Assembly: GCA_026387255.1 (NCBI GenBank)
Contig: JAPLMA010000122.1
Span: 1 to 11,424, forward strand
Reading direction: 5' to 3'
Source of the DNA: Candidatus Omnitrophota bacterium
GTDB taxonomy: Bacteria > Omnitrophota > Gorgyraeia > Gygaellales > Profunditerraquicolaceae
Length of the DNA stretch: 11,424 nucleotides
Part shown: positions 1 to 6,824 of the stretch, in pieces
Position numbering within the stretch: the first letter of the stretch is position 1
Layout of the letters: each line of letters begins with the position of its first letter
Made by a program: the position numbers and the translations under genes
The notes under the pieces: model-generated
Told to the model about the DNA's origin: nothing
Database searches by the model: none
The model's input: the letters and a program-made list of their open reading frames with translations, nothing else

Positions 1-4
1 TCAA

Positions 5-1498
5 TTATAACACTTTATTACCTTTTAACGTAGGATTAAATTCCATGTATTTAGCAAACATCAACCGAGTTTGAGCATCGATTGCCGGAGCCGAACCAAT
101 AATCAATATTATAAACGGCACAAAAATCCATTCCAAAATTAAAAGCACGTGCTTAAACCAGCTTATCCCCTTAGGCCGGGGAGGTAAAATTGTCCAGCTT
201 AAAAATATCCAGGTCAAACTAGTCAGGAGTGTAAATTTAAACAACAATCCGGTAATCTTTGGCAGGTTATAGGCAATCGCCGTCTGGCTAAAAAACGTCC
301 CCCCGAAAAATATGGGTAACGGCCCAATCACTACCAGAATTACCGCCCAGACCGCCCAGGTAACATGGCTCTCCAGGAGATGGAATGATCTTCTTAATTT
401 ATTCAGCAGAGGAATATTCTTGTTTTTAATAAAACCATCCACCACAAAAGGAAAATTCTCCACCCCCCAAGCCCACCTTCTTTTCTGTTTATACTGTACA
501 ACCATCGTTCGCCAGATATTGTTAGAATATGCCACATCCAGAGAAACCGTAACATATAACGGAATCACGCGATAATCTCCGTTATAATACAAATAGCCTT
601 TCCAATAAATCACCGAATCATCACTAATCATATTGGTTGGCCAGTAATCTATTTGGACTAAAGTCTTAAAGCTCATGCTATGGCTGGAGAAGGTAACAAA
701 CTTCTCCAAACGCATACTTTCGATCATCTGACAAAATGAACTGCTAATCTCAATTAACCTGGCAAAAGACGGCGCCTGCCAAATATTGTTATTATAAACC
801 GGCATTGGCTGATAACTTGCCTGATGCCTCTTCTGTGAAGTCAAAAAATGGTAACTTAAACAACCAAAATATTCCTTATCCACACAGGTATCCGCGTCGA
901 AACAAGAAATTACTACCTGCTCATAAGCAATCCCTCGGGTATCCAAAAATTTCCTGACCGCTTTTGCTGCCCAAGTAGCATTGGCCCCCTTAGTCCGGCT
1001 CTCCCCGGGCAAACCATCGGGATGAAAAGTTGATAGATACGCGCCAAACTTCCCGCTAAATTCTTCCTCTAAAATTAAAGCATTACTAGGCGCCTGGTTA
1101 TTTCTTTCTTCAAAAGCCATCACCACGATGATTTTCTCTTGCGGATAATGGCTGACGCTTAAAGCCGCCAATGACGGGCGCAAAACCTCTATTCCCTCAT
1201 TGTAAACCGGGAAGATCACTACCTGATACAGCCCTGAAAAACCCAAATTCCCAGACAAACCCAAACAGCGCGCCAACCAATCCTCATTCCTCTGACGAGA
1301 AAGCCGCGCATGAGCCATCACCAAAAGAGTGGTTAAATAGACCGTACGAATAATCCAATAAAAATCAAAAGAAATGATAATTACCGCGCTGAATATAGGA
1401 TAAAAAAAGGACAATAAAATTAACGAAATAATTATGCTCCAGGATAATCCTCCGGGTATAATTTCAAGAATACGCTTTAAAGTTGATGCCTTTTTCAC
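5..1498 (-). CDS. Membrane-bound family 2 glycosyltransferase
   Basis: Probable processive or lipid-linked sugar transferase acting at the inner membrane; donor and acceptor cannot be told from sequence. Two membrane segments lie near the N-terminus (about residues 18-44 and 46-64). A cytoplasmic GT-A domain follows, with FPVYNEG (96-102), the metal-binding DAD (201-203), an SDD acidic motif (292-294) and a Q-x-x-R-W motif (Q338, R341, W342) as in cellulose- and hyaluronan-synthase-like GT2 enzymes. Three further membrane segments lie at about 381-402, 414-436 and 450-470. The start is GTG, two bases after the stop of the PEGA gene. An AAGGAG at 1507-1512, inside the end of that gene, is eight bases upstream, so translation is probably coupled. 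It is the last visible gene of the murJ-uvrC-PEGA-GT run. A role in making an envelope glycan is inference. GT2 family is near certain, substrate unknown. Confidence 0.88.
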   Translation of the reverse strand: MKKASTLKRILEIIPGGLSWSIIISLILLSFFYPIFSAVIIISFDFYWIIRTVYLTTLLVMAHARLSRQRNEDWLARCLGLSGNLGFSGLYQVVIFPVYNEGIEVLRPSLAALSVSHYPQEKIIVVMAFEERNNQAPSNALILEEEFSGKFGAYLSTFHPDGLPGESRTKGANATWAAKAVRKFLDTRGIAYEQVVISCFDADTCVDKEYFGCLSYHFLTSQKRHQASYQPMPVYNNNIWQAPSFARLIEISSSFCQMIESMRLEKFVTFSSHSMSFKTLVQIDYWPTNMISDDSVIYWKGYLYYNGDYRVIPLYVTVSLDVAYSNNIWRTMVVQYKQKRRWAWGVENFPFVVDGFIKNKNIPLLNKLRRSFHLLESHVTWAVWAVILVVIGPLPIFFGGTFFSQTAIAYNLPKITGLLFKFTLLTSLTWIFLSWTILPPRPKGISWFKHVLLILEWIFVPFIILIIGSAPAIDAQTRLMFAKYMEFNPTLKGNKVL

Positions 1499-1500
1499 TC

Positions 1501-2463
1501 CTACTTCTCCTTTTGCAGGTGATTAACTGCCCCAAAAGGCTGATCAAGCAGCCTTTCTAATAAATAAAGGTTAACGCTTAATTCCAATTTATACAGATTG
1601 TTATAAGCGCTGCCATCGGGGCTTCTTTGACTATCGCTAAAATAAAGTGTGTCTTCCTTTGTATCGTAAAATGCAGCCGCCTCAGTCTTATTTAATTCTA
1701 CCAGATTAATCGGTACCGCCCCCGGGCGAGATTCAACTACCTGAACATGTTTATCTGTCAATACCACTAAATGGTAGCTGTCCGAATGCCAGAAAACATC
1801 AACAATTTTCTCCTGCGGGTAATCCAACAACACTGAAGAAACAGAACCTTCATCGTCCATCTGGATATCAAAAAAAATCACACTAATTTGATAACGATTA
1901 AAAATAAATAGCTTTTTTCTATCCGCAGAAACCTCCCAGCCGTTAATCTGCATAAACTTATCCGGGAGAGTAGCGATATCTTCAAAGTTATTGGCGTCTA
2001 AATTCGACCGATAGAGTATCTTTTTTTCCTGGTCCAGATAATAAATCATCTTTTTTTCAGTATCAATGTGAAAAGAAGAAAATTTTTCCTGGTTTAACTG
2101 TTGCAGATTGGGCCGCATGGGAAAGAGAATAACCTTATCTACCCGGCTAACCTTACCCGCCTCAACTTCCACCTCCGCCTTCCAGGGATAATGTTGCGCT
2201 AATTCCAAGGCAACTTTATAAGTTCCGGGAAGCAGCTCCTGCATGCTGGCAGGGCTCCTTTCAGCAATAAGTTTACCGTTAAGATAAATTTTAGCACCCG
2301 CAGGCTGAGTTTTAATAAAAATTAAACCGGTTTTTACAAATTTTAAATTAAGTGTATTAAATTTATAGCCTAAAGCAAAAGAAAGTATAAAAGGCAGGCC
2401 AATGAAGAATAAAAATACGCTTAAATAGAATAAAAACCCCCTTGTCCTTTGAAAATTTAACAT
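1501..2463 (-). CDS. Membrane-anchored PEGA-domain protein
   Basis: A 320-residue protein with one N-terminal hydrophobic segment (about 11-31) and no signal-peptidase-like site, so probably a signal anchor with the body outside the cytoplasm. Residues about 46-114 form a PEGA domain: a beta-rich stretch with a PAGAKIYLNGK-type turn and a PGTYKV turn, the family's usual sequence. The remaining 200 residues alternate short hydrophobic strands and polar turns (for example YYLDQEKK, LFIFNR, TLYFSDSQRS), suggesting a small beta-propeller-like domain, but no named family is recognised. PEGA domains are common in surface-layer and envelope proteins. Pairing with a GT2 enzyme suggests an envelope role, which is inference. 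The ATG overlaps the uvrC stop by one base (TAATG), a coupled arrangement with only a weak upstream AGAGA as ribosome site. Confidence 0.8.
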   Translation of the reverse strand: MLNFQRTRGFLFYLSVFLFFIGLPFILSFALGYKFNTLNLKFVKTGLIFIKTQPAGAKIYLNGKLIAERSPASMQELLPGTYKVALELAQHYPWKAEVEVEAGKVSRVDKVILFPMRPNLQQLNQEKFSSFHIDTEKKMIYYLDQEKKILYRSNLDANNFEDIATLPDKFMQINGWEVSADRKKLFIFNRYQISVIFFDIQMDDEGSVSSVLLDYPQEKIVDVFWHSDSYHLVVLTDKHVQVVESRPGAVPINLVELNKTEAAAFYDTKEDTLYFSDSQRSPDGSAYNNLYKLELSVNLYLLERLLDQPFGAVNHLQKEK

Positions 2464-3707
2464 TATTTAAATATCTCTTTTTTACGCAGAAGATGATGAT
2501 AACTCAAAGCAAACCTGTGCGCCTCATCACGGATGCGACGGATTAAATTTATCGCCGCGCCATCCTTGGCTAAAGCGACCCGCAATTTACCGGGCTGGCT
2601 GCTATAAATATTCTCTTTTTCTTTAGCAATACTCACCAACGGAATATGTAAATTTAATGCTGCTAACTGCCTGACGGCAGTTAAAAGATGTCCTTTACCT
2701 CCGTCAATCAGCAAGAGATCCGGTAAAGCTTTCTTTTCTTTTAATAGCCGAGTATAGCGCCGTCGCAATATTTCAGCCAGCATTTTATAATCATCAATTT
2801 GCTGGACACTTTTTATCCGGAAACGACGGTAGTTATTTTTATCCGCCTGGCCATGATAAAAACTTACCATTGCTCCCGTAGCTTGCTTACCCGATAGATT
2901 AGAAATATCAAACCCTTCAATTCTACCGGGCAGATTTTTTAAATTTAGGCTTTGCTTAAGCTCCTGGAGTGCATTTTGGTAACTAAAAGCATCTGCCCGC
3001 TCAGCCATTCTAGACAAAATAATAATCTGATCGCGCATCCTGGCTGCCGCTTCAAAGTCTCCCGCGGCAGATTTATTCTGCATAGATTTAGTTAGTTTAC
3101 GTATTAATAAATCCTGCTTACCTTCTAAAATTAGAATAATATTGGCAATGCGCTGCTGATATTCTTTTTGACTAATCTTACCGATACAGGGCGCTGGACA
3201 AAGATTAATCTCATGGTAAATGCAACTTTGTTTAGGAAGACGCTGGCATGAACGGTAAGCAAACTCAAGCCGGATTATTTTAAGAGCGCTTTTTAGAAGC
3301 TTGGTGTTCGTGTAGGGCCCCAGATATCGGCTCGCGGCATCATTATTTTTCTTGCGTGTAACTTGGATTAAAGGAAATGCTTCGTGCGAGATCCTGACAA
3401 AAGGAAAACTTTTATCATCCTTAAGAGAAACATTATATCTGGGTTTAAACTCATGGATGAGCTTAAACTCCAGCAATAAAGCCATCGCTTCATTAGCTGT
3501 CAGCCTAAACTCAACATCCGCCACTTTAGCCATGAGCATTTGAGTTTTACAGGTTAAATCCCGGCCCAGATAATTAAGCAGGCGCTTCTTTAATGAATTA
3601 GCCTTACCAACATAAAGTACCTGGCCCGAACAATCCCGCATTAAATAAACACCCGAAGCATTCGGAGCGCGCAAAATATTTTTTCTTAATTCCGGTGATT
3701 GTTCCAT
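2463..3707 (-). CDS. uvrC: Excinuclease ABC subunit C, short form lacking HhH
   Basis: Makes the two incisions flanking a DNA lesion in nucleotide excision repair, with UvrA and UvrB. Visible domains: GIY-YIG nuclease (GVYLM at 19-23, LYVGKA at 31-36, R42 and E80) for the 3' cut; the four-cysteine cluster C154, C162, C170, C174; a UvrB-binding UVR motif (about 202-236, DFEAAARMRDQI); and the RNase H-like domain for the 5' cut with FDIS D267, DDY D306, IDGGKG D335 and DEAH H397. All expected catalytic residues are present. It ends at 414 residues, against about 600 for typical UvrC, because nothing follows DEAHRFALSYHH; the tandem helix-hairpin-helix DNA-binding region is absent. The stop merges cleanly with the next gene's ATG, so this does not look like a recent break. 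The start overlaps the end of murJ by 22 bases, with no clear Shine-Dalgarno sequence. Confidence 0.93.
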   Translation of the reverse strand: MEQSPELRKNILRAPNASGVYLMRDCSGQVLYVGKANSLKKRLLNYLGRDLTCKTQMLMAKVADVEFRLTANEAMALLLEFKLIHEFKPRYNVSLKDDKSFPFVRISHEAFPLIQVTRKKNNDAASRYLGPYTNTKLLKSALKIIRLEFAYRSCQRLPKQSCIYHEINLCPAPCIGKISQKEYQQRIANIILILEGKQDLLIRKLTKSMQNKSAAGDFEAAARMRDQIIILSRMAERADAFSYQNALQELKQSLNLKNLPGRIEGFDISNLSGKQATGAMVSFYHGQADKNNYRRFRIKSVQQIDDYKMLAEILRRRYTRLLKEKKALPDLLLIDGGKGHLLTAVRQLAALNLHIPLVSIAKEKENIYSSQPGKLRVALAKDGAAINLIRRIRDEAHRFALSYHHLLRKKEIFK

Positions 3708-5260
3708 AGGGAAGTTTTTATATTTTTATGGGTCAGCCAATGCATAAGCTGCATAAGCTCAACTACACCAAAAATAAAGCAAAAAAAGATATAGGCTAGT
3801 GCGGCGCAAAATAATGCCCAGCCAAAATTTAACGCCCGATTCACCAAAAAACATACCGCGGCCATACATAAGGTAGCCGCCAGAATACGTAAAAATGAAT
3901 TTAATATTTTATGCTCTCCAAAACCGCTCAAACGTTTACTGAGGATAAAAAATAAAAACAAAAAAGAAATTATCCCTGAAATTGAAGTCGCCAAAGCCAG
4001 GCCCCCAATTTTAAGCGGGAACATTAATAACGCGTTAAGCATAACATTCATCAATAAGGCTAAACCGGCTATTTTGGTCGGAGTAACCGTATCCTTAAGG
4101 GCGAAAAAACAGGATTGCAATATTTTACTGCCTCCATAAGCCGTTAAGCCAATGCTATAAAAAAATAAAGCATTACTCGTTAATCGAGCGGAGTTAAAAT
4201 CAAATTTGCCCCCGCCAAAAAGAGTAGAAACTAACGGGCCGGCTAAAACCATAAAAAGCGCGCTGATCGGTAACATCACAAAAAAAACTATCCGTAACCC
4301 CCAAGAAAGCGTATTTTTAAGATTCTCCTGATTTTCTTCTAATACCTGGGTAGAAAAAGTAGGCAAGATTGCCTGGGCAATGGCATTACTAAAAATACCG
4401 ATGGGGAATTGTATAAGCCGATAAGCAAAATAAAGCACGGCGACTCCTCCATCTCCCACCACGGCAACTAATGAACCAAAAATTGAATCCACAAAATTAT
4501 TTAACTGATAGATACTGGAGCTGGCCAACCGCGGCAACATTAATTTTTTGATTTGTACAACCGCGGGATGTTTAAAACACAAAATAACTTTCGGACGTAA
4601 TCCCTTTTTATATAAAAGAGGAACCTGCACTGCCAACTGTAAAATACCTCCCAACAAAACACCGCTGGCCAACCCGGTAGTGCCTTCCCCAAAAAGCAAA
4701 GCGCAAACAATTATCGCGATATTTAATAAACAGGGCGCGAATGCTGAAACCGCGAAGCTTTTAAGTGAATTAAGCACCGCCATAGCATAAACCGCCAGGC
4801 CAATAAGAAGAATATAGGGAAAAATAATCCGGTTTAAATTAATAGTTGCTTGCAGCTTGTCCGCGGATCCGATAAATCCCGGGGCGATCAGGCGCACAAT
4901 CAAAGGAGAAAAAATTATTCCCAATATTGTTATTGCGCTTAAGATTACGGCTAAAAGATTAAGTAAAATATTGGCCAACTCCCAAAACTCTTTGCTGGAA
5001 TGTTTAAGTCGATATTCGCTGAGAACCGGAACAATTGCCGCATTCGCCGCACCTTCCCCAACCAGATCGCGAAAAAGATTAGGGATGCGAAACGCAATAA
5101 CAAAAGCCTGAGCATAGATGTATACTCCGAACAGGCGGGCAATAATTACATCCCGAATAAAGCCTAGAATGCGCGAAGTAAGGGTGGCCAGGCTGATTAT
5201 CGAAGCCGAACGGGCAACCGCCTGATTTTGATTACCAAGAGGATATTTGTTTATTGACAT
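3686..5260 (-). CDS. murJ: Lipid II flippase MurJ (MVF family)
   Basis: Moves the peptidoglycan precursor lipid II across the inner membrane. At 524 residues it has the normal family length, with about 14 hydrophobic segments throughout. The N-terminal signature is clear: SRILGFIRD (29-37), AFRIPNLFRDLVGEGA (56-71) and VPVLSEY. Arginines R30, R36 and R64 align with the E. coli cavity residues R18, R24 and R52. The position equivalent to E. coli D39 appears to be Q51 (AQAF rather than TDAF). The start ATG has no Shine-Dalgarno sequence, but a possible -10 box lies ten bases upstream, so the transcript may be almost leaderless. It is the first gene of a minus-strand operon with uvrC, a PEGA protein and a GT2 enzyme, and is divergent from rpsT. 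Confidence 0.95.
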   Translation of the reverse strand: MSINKYPLGNQNQAVARSASIISLATLTSRILGFIRDVIIARLFGVYIYAQAFVIAFRIPNLFRDLVGEGAANAAIVPVLSEYRLKHSSKEFWELANILLNLLAVILSAITILGIIFSPLIVRLIAPGFIGSADKLQATINLNRIIFPYILLIGLAVYAMAVLNSLKSFAVSAFAPCLLNIAIIVCALLFGEGTTGLASGVLLGGILQLAVQVPLLYKKGLRPKVILCFKHPAVVQIKKLMLPRLASSSIYQLNNFVDSIFGSLVAVVGDGGVAVLYFAYRLIQFPIGIFSNAIAQAILPTFSTQVLEENQENLKNTLSWGLRIVFFVMLPISALFMVLAGPLVSTLFGGGKFDFNSARLTSNALFFYSIGLTAYGGSKILQSCFFALKDTVTPTKIAGLALLMNVMLNALLMFPLKIGGLALATSISGIISFLFLFFILSKRLSGFGEHKILNSFLRILAATLCMAAVCFLVNRALNFGWALFCAALAYIFFCFIFGVVELMQLMHWLTHKNIKTSLWNNHRN

Positions 5261-5282
5261 AGCGGATTAATTATGCTAATAA
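5254..5282 (+). promoter_or_regulatory. Candidate promoter of rpsT
   Basis: A perfect -35 box TTGACA (5254-5259) overlaps the murJ start codon on the other strand. After a 17-base spacer comes TAATAA (5277-5282), preceded by TGC as in extended -10 promoters. Transcription would begin near 5289, giving a leader of about 77 bases that contains most of the palindromic repeat. The -35 is strong and the -10 only fair. Confidence 0.42.
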
Positions 5283-5298
5283 TATTGCCTATCGTCAT
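5270..5298 (-). promoter_or_regulatory. Candidate promoter of the murJ operon
   Basis: On the minus strand ATGACG (5298-5293) is followed after 17 bases by CATAAT (5275-5270). These match the sigma-70 consensus at four and five of six positions. A start about seven bases further on would leave only a few bases before the murJ ATG at 5260, which fits the lack of a Shine-Dalgarno sequence there. The -35 falls at the edge of the dispersed repeat. The match is modest and unproven. Confidence 0.3.
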
Positions 5299-5347
5299 TG
5301 CGAGGAGCCACATTCGCTCAATGCAGGCTTCGGCGACGAAGCAATCT
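5294..5347. repeat. Dispersed palindromic repeat (GTCATTGCGAG...GAAGCAATCT type)
   Basis: The segment starts GTCATTGCGAGGAGC and ends GCGACGAAGCAATCT. The outer ATTGC (5297-5301) is inverted as GCAAT (5341-5345). Sequences of this kind are scattered through intergenic regions of many environmental bacterial genomes; I recognise the ends from memory. Here the usual core is lengthened by about 20 bases (5310-5331). It fills most of the gap between murJ and rpsT and would be transcribed in the rpsT leader. Only this copy is in the window, so its repeated nature rests on recognition. Confidence 0.6.
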
Positions 5348-5365
5348 TAAAATTAAGGAGAACAC

Positions 5366-5629
5366 ATGCCCAGACGCAGAACATCATTAAAAAGCAACCG
5401 TGTAAACAAAAGAAAACATACCCGTAATCTTAAAGTAAAGGGACAACTCAAAAAAACGATTAAGAAGTTTCAAGAATTACTTACTAAAGAAACCATCACT
5501 GAAGCTAAAACATTCATTTCTAAGGTTTTTTCTCAACTAGATAAAGCCGCCAAGAAAAATATCATTCACCCGGCTACTGCTAACCGTAGAAAATCGCGCT
5601 TGATGCGCCGCTTAAGCAAAACCGCATAA
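5366..5629 (+). CDS. rpsT: 30S ribosomal protein S20
   Basis: Primary 16S rRNA-binding protein of the small ribosomal subunit. The 87 residues match the family's usual length and composition: a basic N-terminus MPRRRTSLKSNRVNKRKHTRN, helical lysine-rich middle, and the characteristic IHPATANRRKSRLMRRLSK ending. An AAGGAG at 5355-5360, five bases before the ATG, fixes the start. The gene stands alone on the plus strand. Its last 18 bases overlap convergently with the end of holA, and its terminator lies inside holA. In E. coli S20 limits its own translation; the odd leader here could matter for that, but this is inference. Confidence 0.96.
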   Translation: MPRRRTSLKSNRVNKRKHTRNLKVKGQLKKTIKKFQELLTKETITEAKTFISKVFSQLDKAAKKNIIHPATANRRKSRLMRRLSKTA

Positions 5630-6250
5630 ACTAACGACTAATTTTTCCAAAGCAAAGGCAGGCTTCAACCTGCCTGTTTTTATTTCCAGGTCAGCCCCCA
5701 AAAGAAGCTTTAACTTCCTTCTGGCACTCAAGCTCGTAATATCCTGCTTTTCCCAGGCATAACGCAAGCCTCCCAGAATACGTTCCGGAGCCTCGCCATT
5801 TTTAAGCAGTTGATTCAATAGACGCAAAGCAGAATCTGTTTTTCTTAACTCAATCTGCCGATTCAAAGCAAAGGTATCCGGATTAACGGTTTCTTTAAAA
5901 CGCAACACGCGGGCAAAAGCAGAAAGACCTTTAATAAACTCATCCTTATAGTCATATTGCGCGAAATCCAAAACCAGAACCAATTCTTTGTACGGTTTTT
6001 TAGAAAAGGCCAGAAGAAAATCCCGGGATTCCTCATCTAGCAAATGCGCGTCTTTAATTATAATAATTCTTTTAGCGCTTTTTAACGGAATCGACAAAAA
6101 CCGTTCTTGGATATCTTTTAAAATTATTTCCTTAGCATATAATGTATCCAGATTGAAATCTTGCAGTTCGGGAGGAAGAAACTCCTGCTTTATTTTCTTA
6201 AGCTGAATTTCTTTGGCCGCGATATCCTGGCCGATAAGTAGATAAACCAT
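5612..6250 (-). CDS. holA: DNA polymerase III delta subunit, unusually short
   Basis: Clamp-loader subunit that opens the beta sliding clamp. The N-terminus MVYLLIGQD and the strand IIIIKDAHLLDE (62-73) match the degenerate AAA+ domain I of delta. The C-terminus ADLEIKTGRLKPAFALEKLV (186-205) is the family's best conserved motif. At 212 residues it is far shorter than the usual 320-345: domain I runs to about 120 and is followed almost directly by collar-like sequence (NPDTFALNRQIE...ALRLLNQLL), so the three-helix lid domain and part of the collar seem missing. I chose the ATG at 6250 over one at 6307 because the homologous start is MVYLL and the longer form only re-reads the lptE end. One base separates it from the lptE stop. 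It is third in bamD-lptE-holA and overlaps rpsT tail to tail by 18 bases. Confidence 0.85.
   Translation of the reverse strand: MVYLLIGQDIAAKEIQLKKIKQEFLPPELQDFNLDTLYAKEIILKDIQERFLSIPLKSAKRIIIIKDAHLLDEESRDFLLAFSKKPYKELVLVLDFAQYDYKDEFIKGLSAFARVLRFKETVNPDTFALNRQIELRKTDSALRLLNQLLKNGEAPERILGGLRYAWEKQDITSLSARRKLKLLLGADLEIKTGRLKPAFALEKLVVSLCGFA
5656..5681 (+). terminator. Intrinsic terminator of rpsT, inside holA
   Basis: A 7-bp perfect stem AGGCAGG (5656-5662) / CCTGCCT (5669-5675) with loop CTTCAA is followed by G and then TTTTT (5677-5681). It begins 27 bases after the rpsT stop. On the other strand the same bases encode the KTGRLKPA part of HolA, where no T-run follows, so the terminator works for plus-strand transcription only. 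Confidence 0.85.
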
Positions 6251-6251
6251 A

Positions 6252-6824
6252 TTACCATTGCTCAACTGTACGTTCAACGATACGGCGGGCCAAATCCTCA
6301 ACAGCATTGATTACCGCTGCATCTTCGGTTACTTTAACCACATTTCCAGAGGCAAAACTGGTAAAAAAAGAGTAATTACCATTGAAATTATTCTCCTGCC
6401 AAAGCAACTTATCCTCTTTGCTATCCCAAAGGCTTAAATTTACGTAAATATTGATGCGGTATTCAGTAATATTTTCACCATTGACATCATAACTTAAAGG
6501 ATCCTTAAGGTACTCAATCAATTCACCTTTTAACACCAAATCTGCCAAGCCCTCTTTTACCGGCTTAAGATTCCCGTCAAAAAGATACCGATTAATTACC
6601 TTTTTAGTAATATCTGTTTCTAACATCGGACGATAAATACGGTATTTATTAGCCGAATAACTTTCCTGAGTTATATCAACTTTATTCAAGAATGGAGCGA
6701 TATAAATTGTATTATATTTTCCGGAAAGCATGGAACGCGTAGTATAACCGCATCCGGTTAAACCAGCAACAAGTAGGCAGCAGATAGTAGTTAGGAATAA
6801 AAAAAAGCTGAGTTTATTTTTCAT
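6252..6824 (-). CDS. lptE: LPS-assembly lipoprotein LptE
   Basis: Outer membrane lipoprotein that plugs and assembles the LPS translocon LptD. Residues 1-24 are a lipoprotein signal peptide with lipobox L-T-G-C (C25), followed by the typical GY start of mature LptE. The rest (190 residues in all, a normal size) has the family pattern: IYIAPFLNK strand, helix with LETDITKKVINRY, LVLKGELIEY strand, the YRINIYVNLSLWD strands and a C-terminal amphipathic helix EDLARRIVERTVEQW. The ATG overlaps the bamD stop by 11 bases, with a GGAG at 6832-6835 upstream. LptE followed by holA is also the order in enterobacteria. Sequence identity within this family is always low, so the call rests on topology, motifs and context. 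Confidence 0.88.
   Translation of the reverse strand: MKNKLSFFLFLTTICCLLVAGLTGCGYTTRSMLSGKYNTIYIAPFLNKVDITQESYSANKYRIYRPMLETDITKKVINRYLFDGNLKPVKEGLADLVLKGELIEYLKDPLSYDVNGENITEYRINIYVNLSLWDSKEDKLLWQENNFNGNYSFFTSFASGNVVKVTEDAAVINAVEDLARRIVERTVEQW

Noticed and set aside
4548..5111. Open frames on the plus strand opposite murJ (4548-4790, 4857-5111), and similar ones opposite the glycosyltransferase, uvrC, holA and the receiver
   Set aside because: They lie entirely within well-identified genes on the other strand and show low-complexity, family-less products with no ribosome sites; they are shadows.
6251..6307. Longer HolA start at 6307 adding 19 residues
   Set aside because: The extra residues re-read the end of lptE in another frame. 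Delta subunits begin at the MVYLL position, which is one base after the lptE stop.
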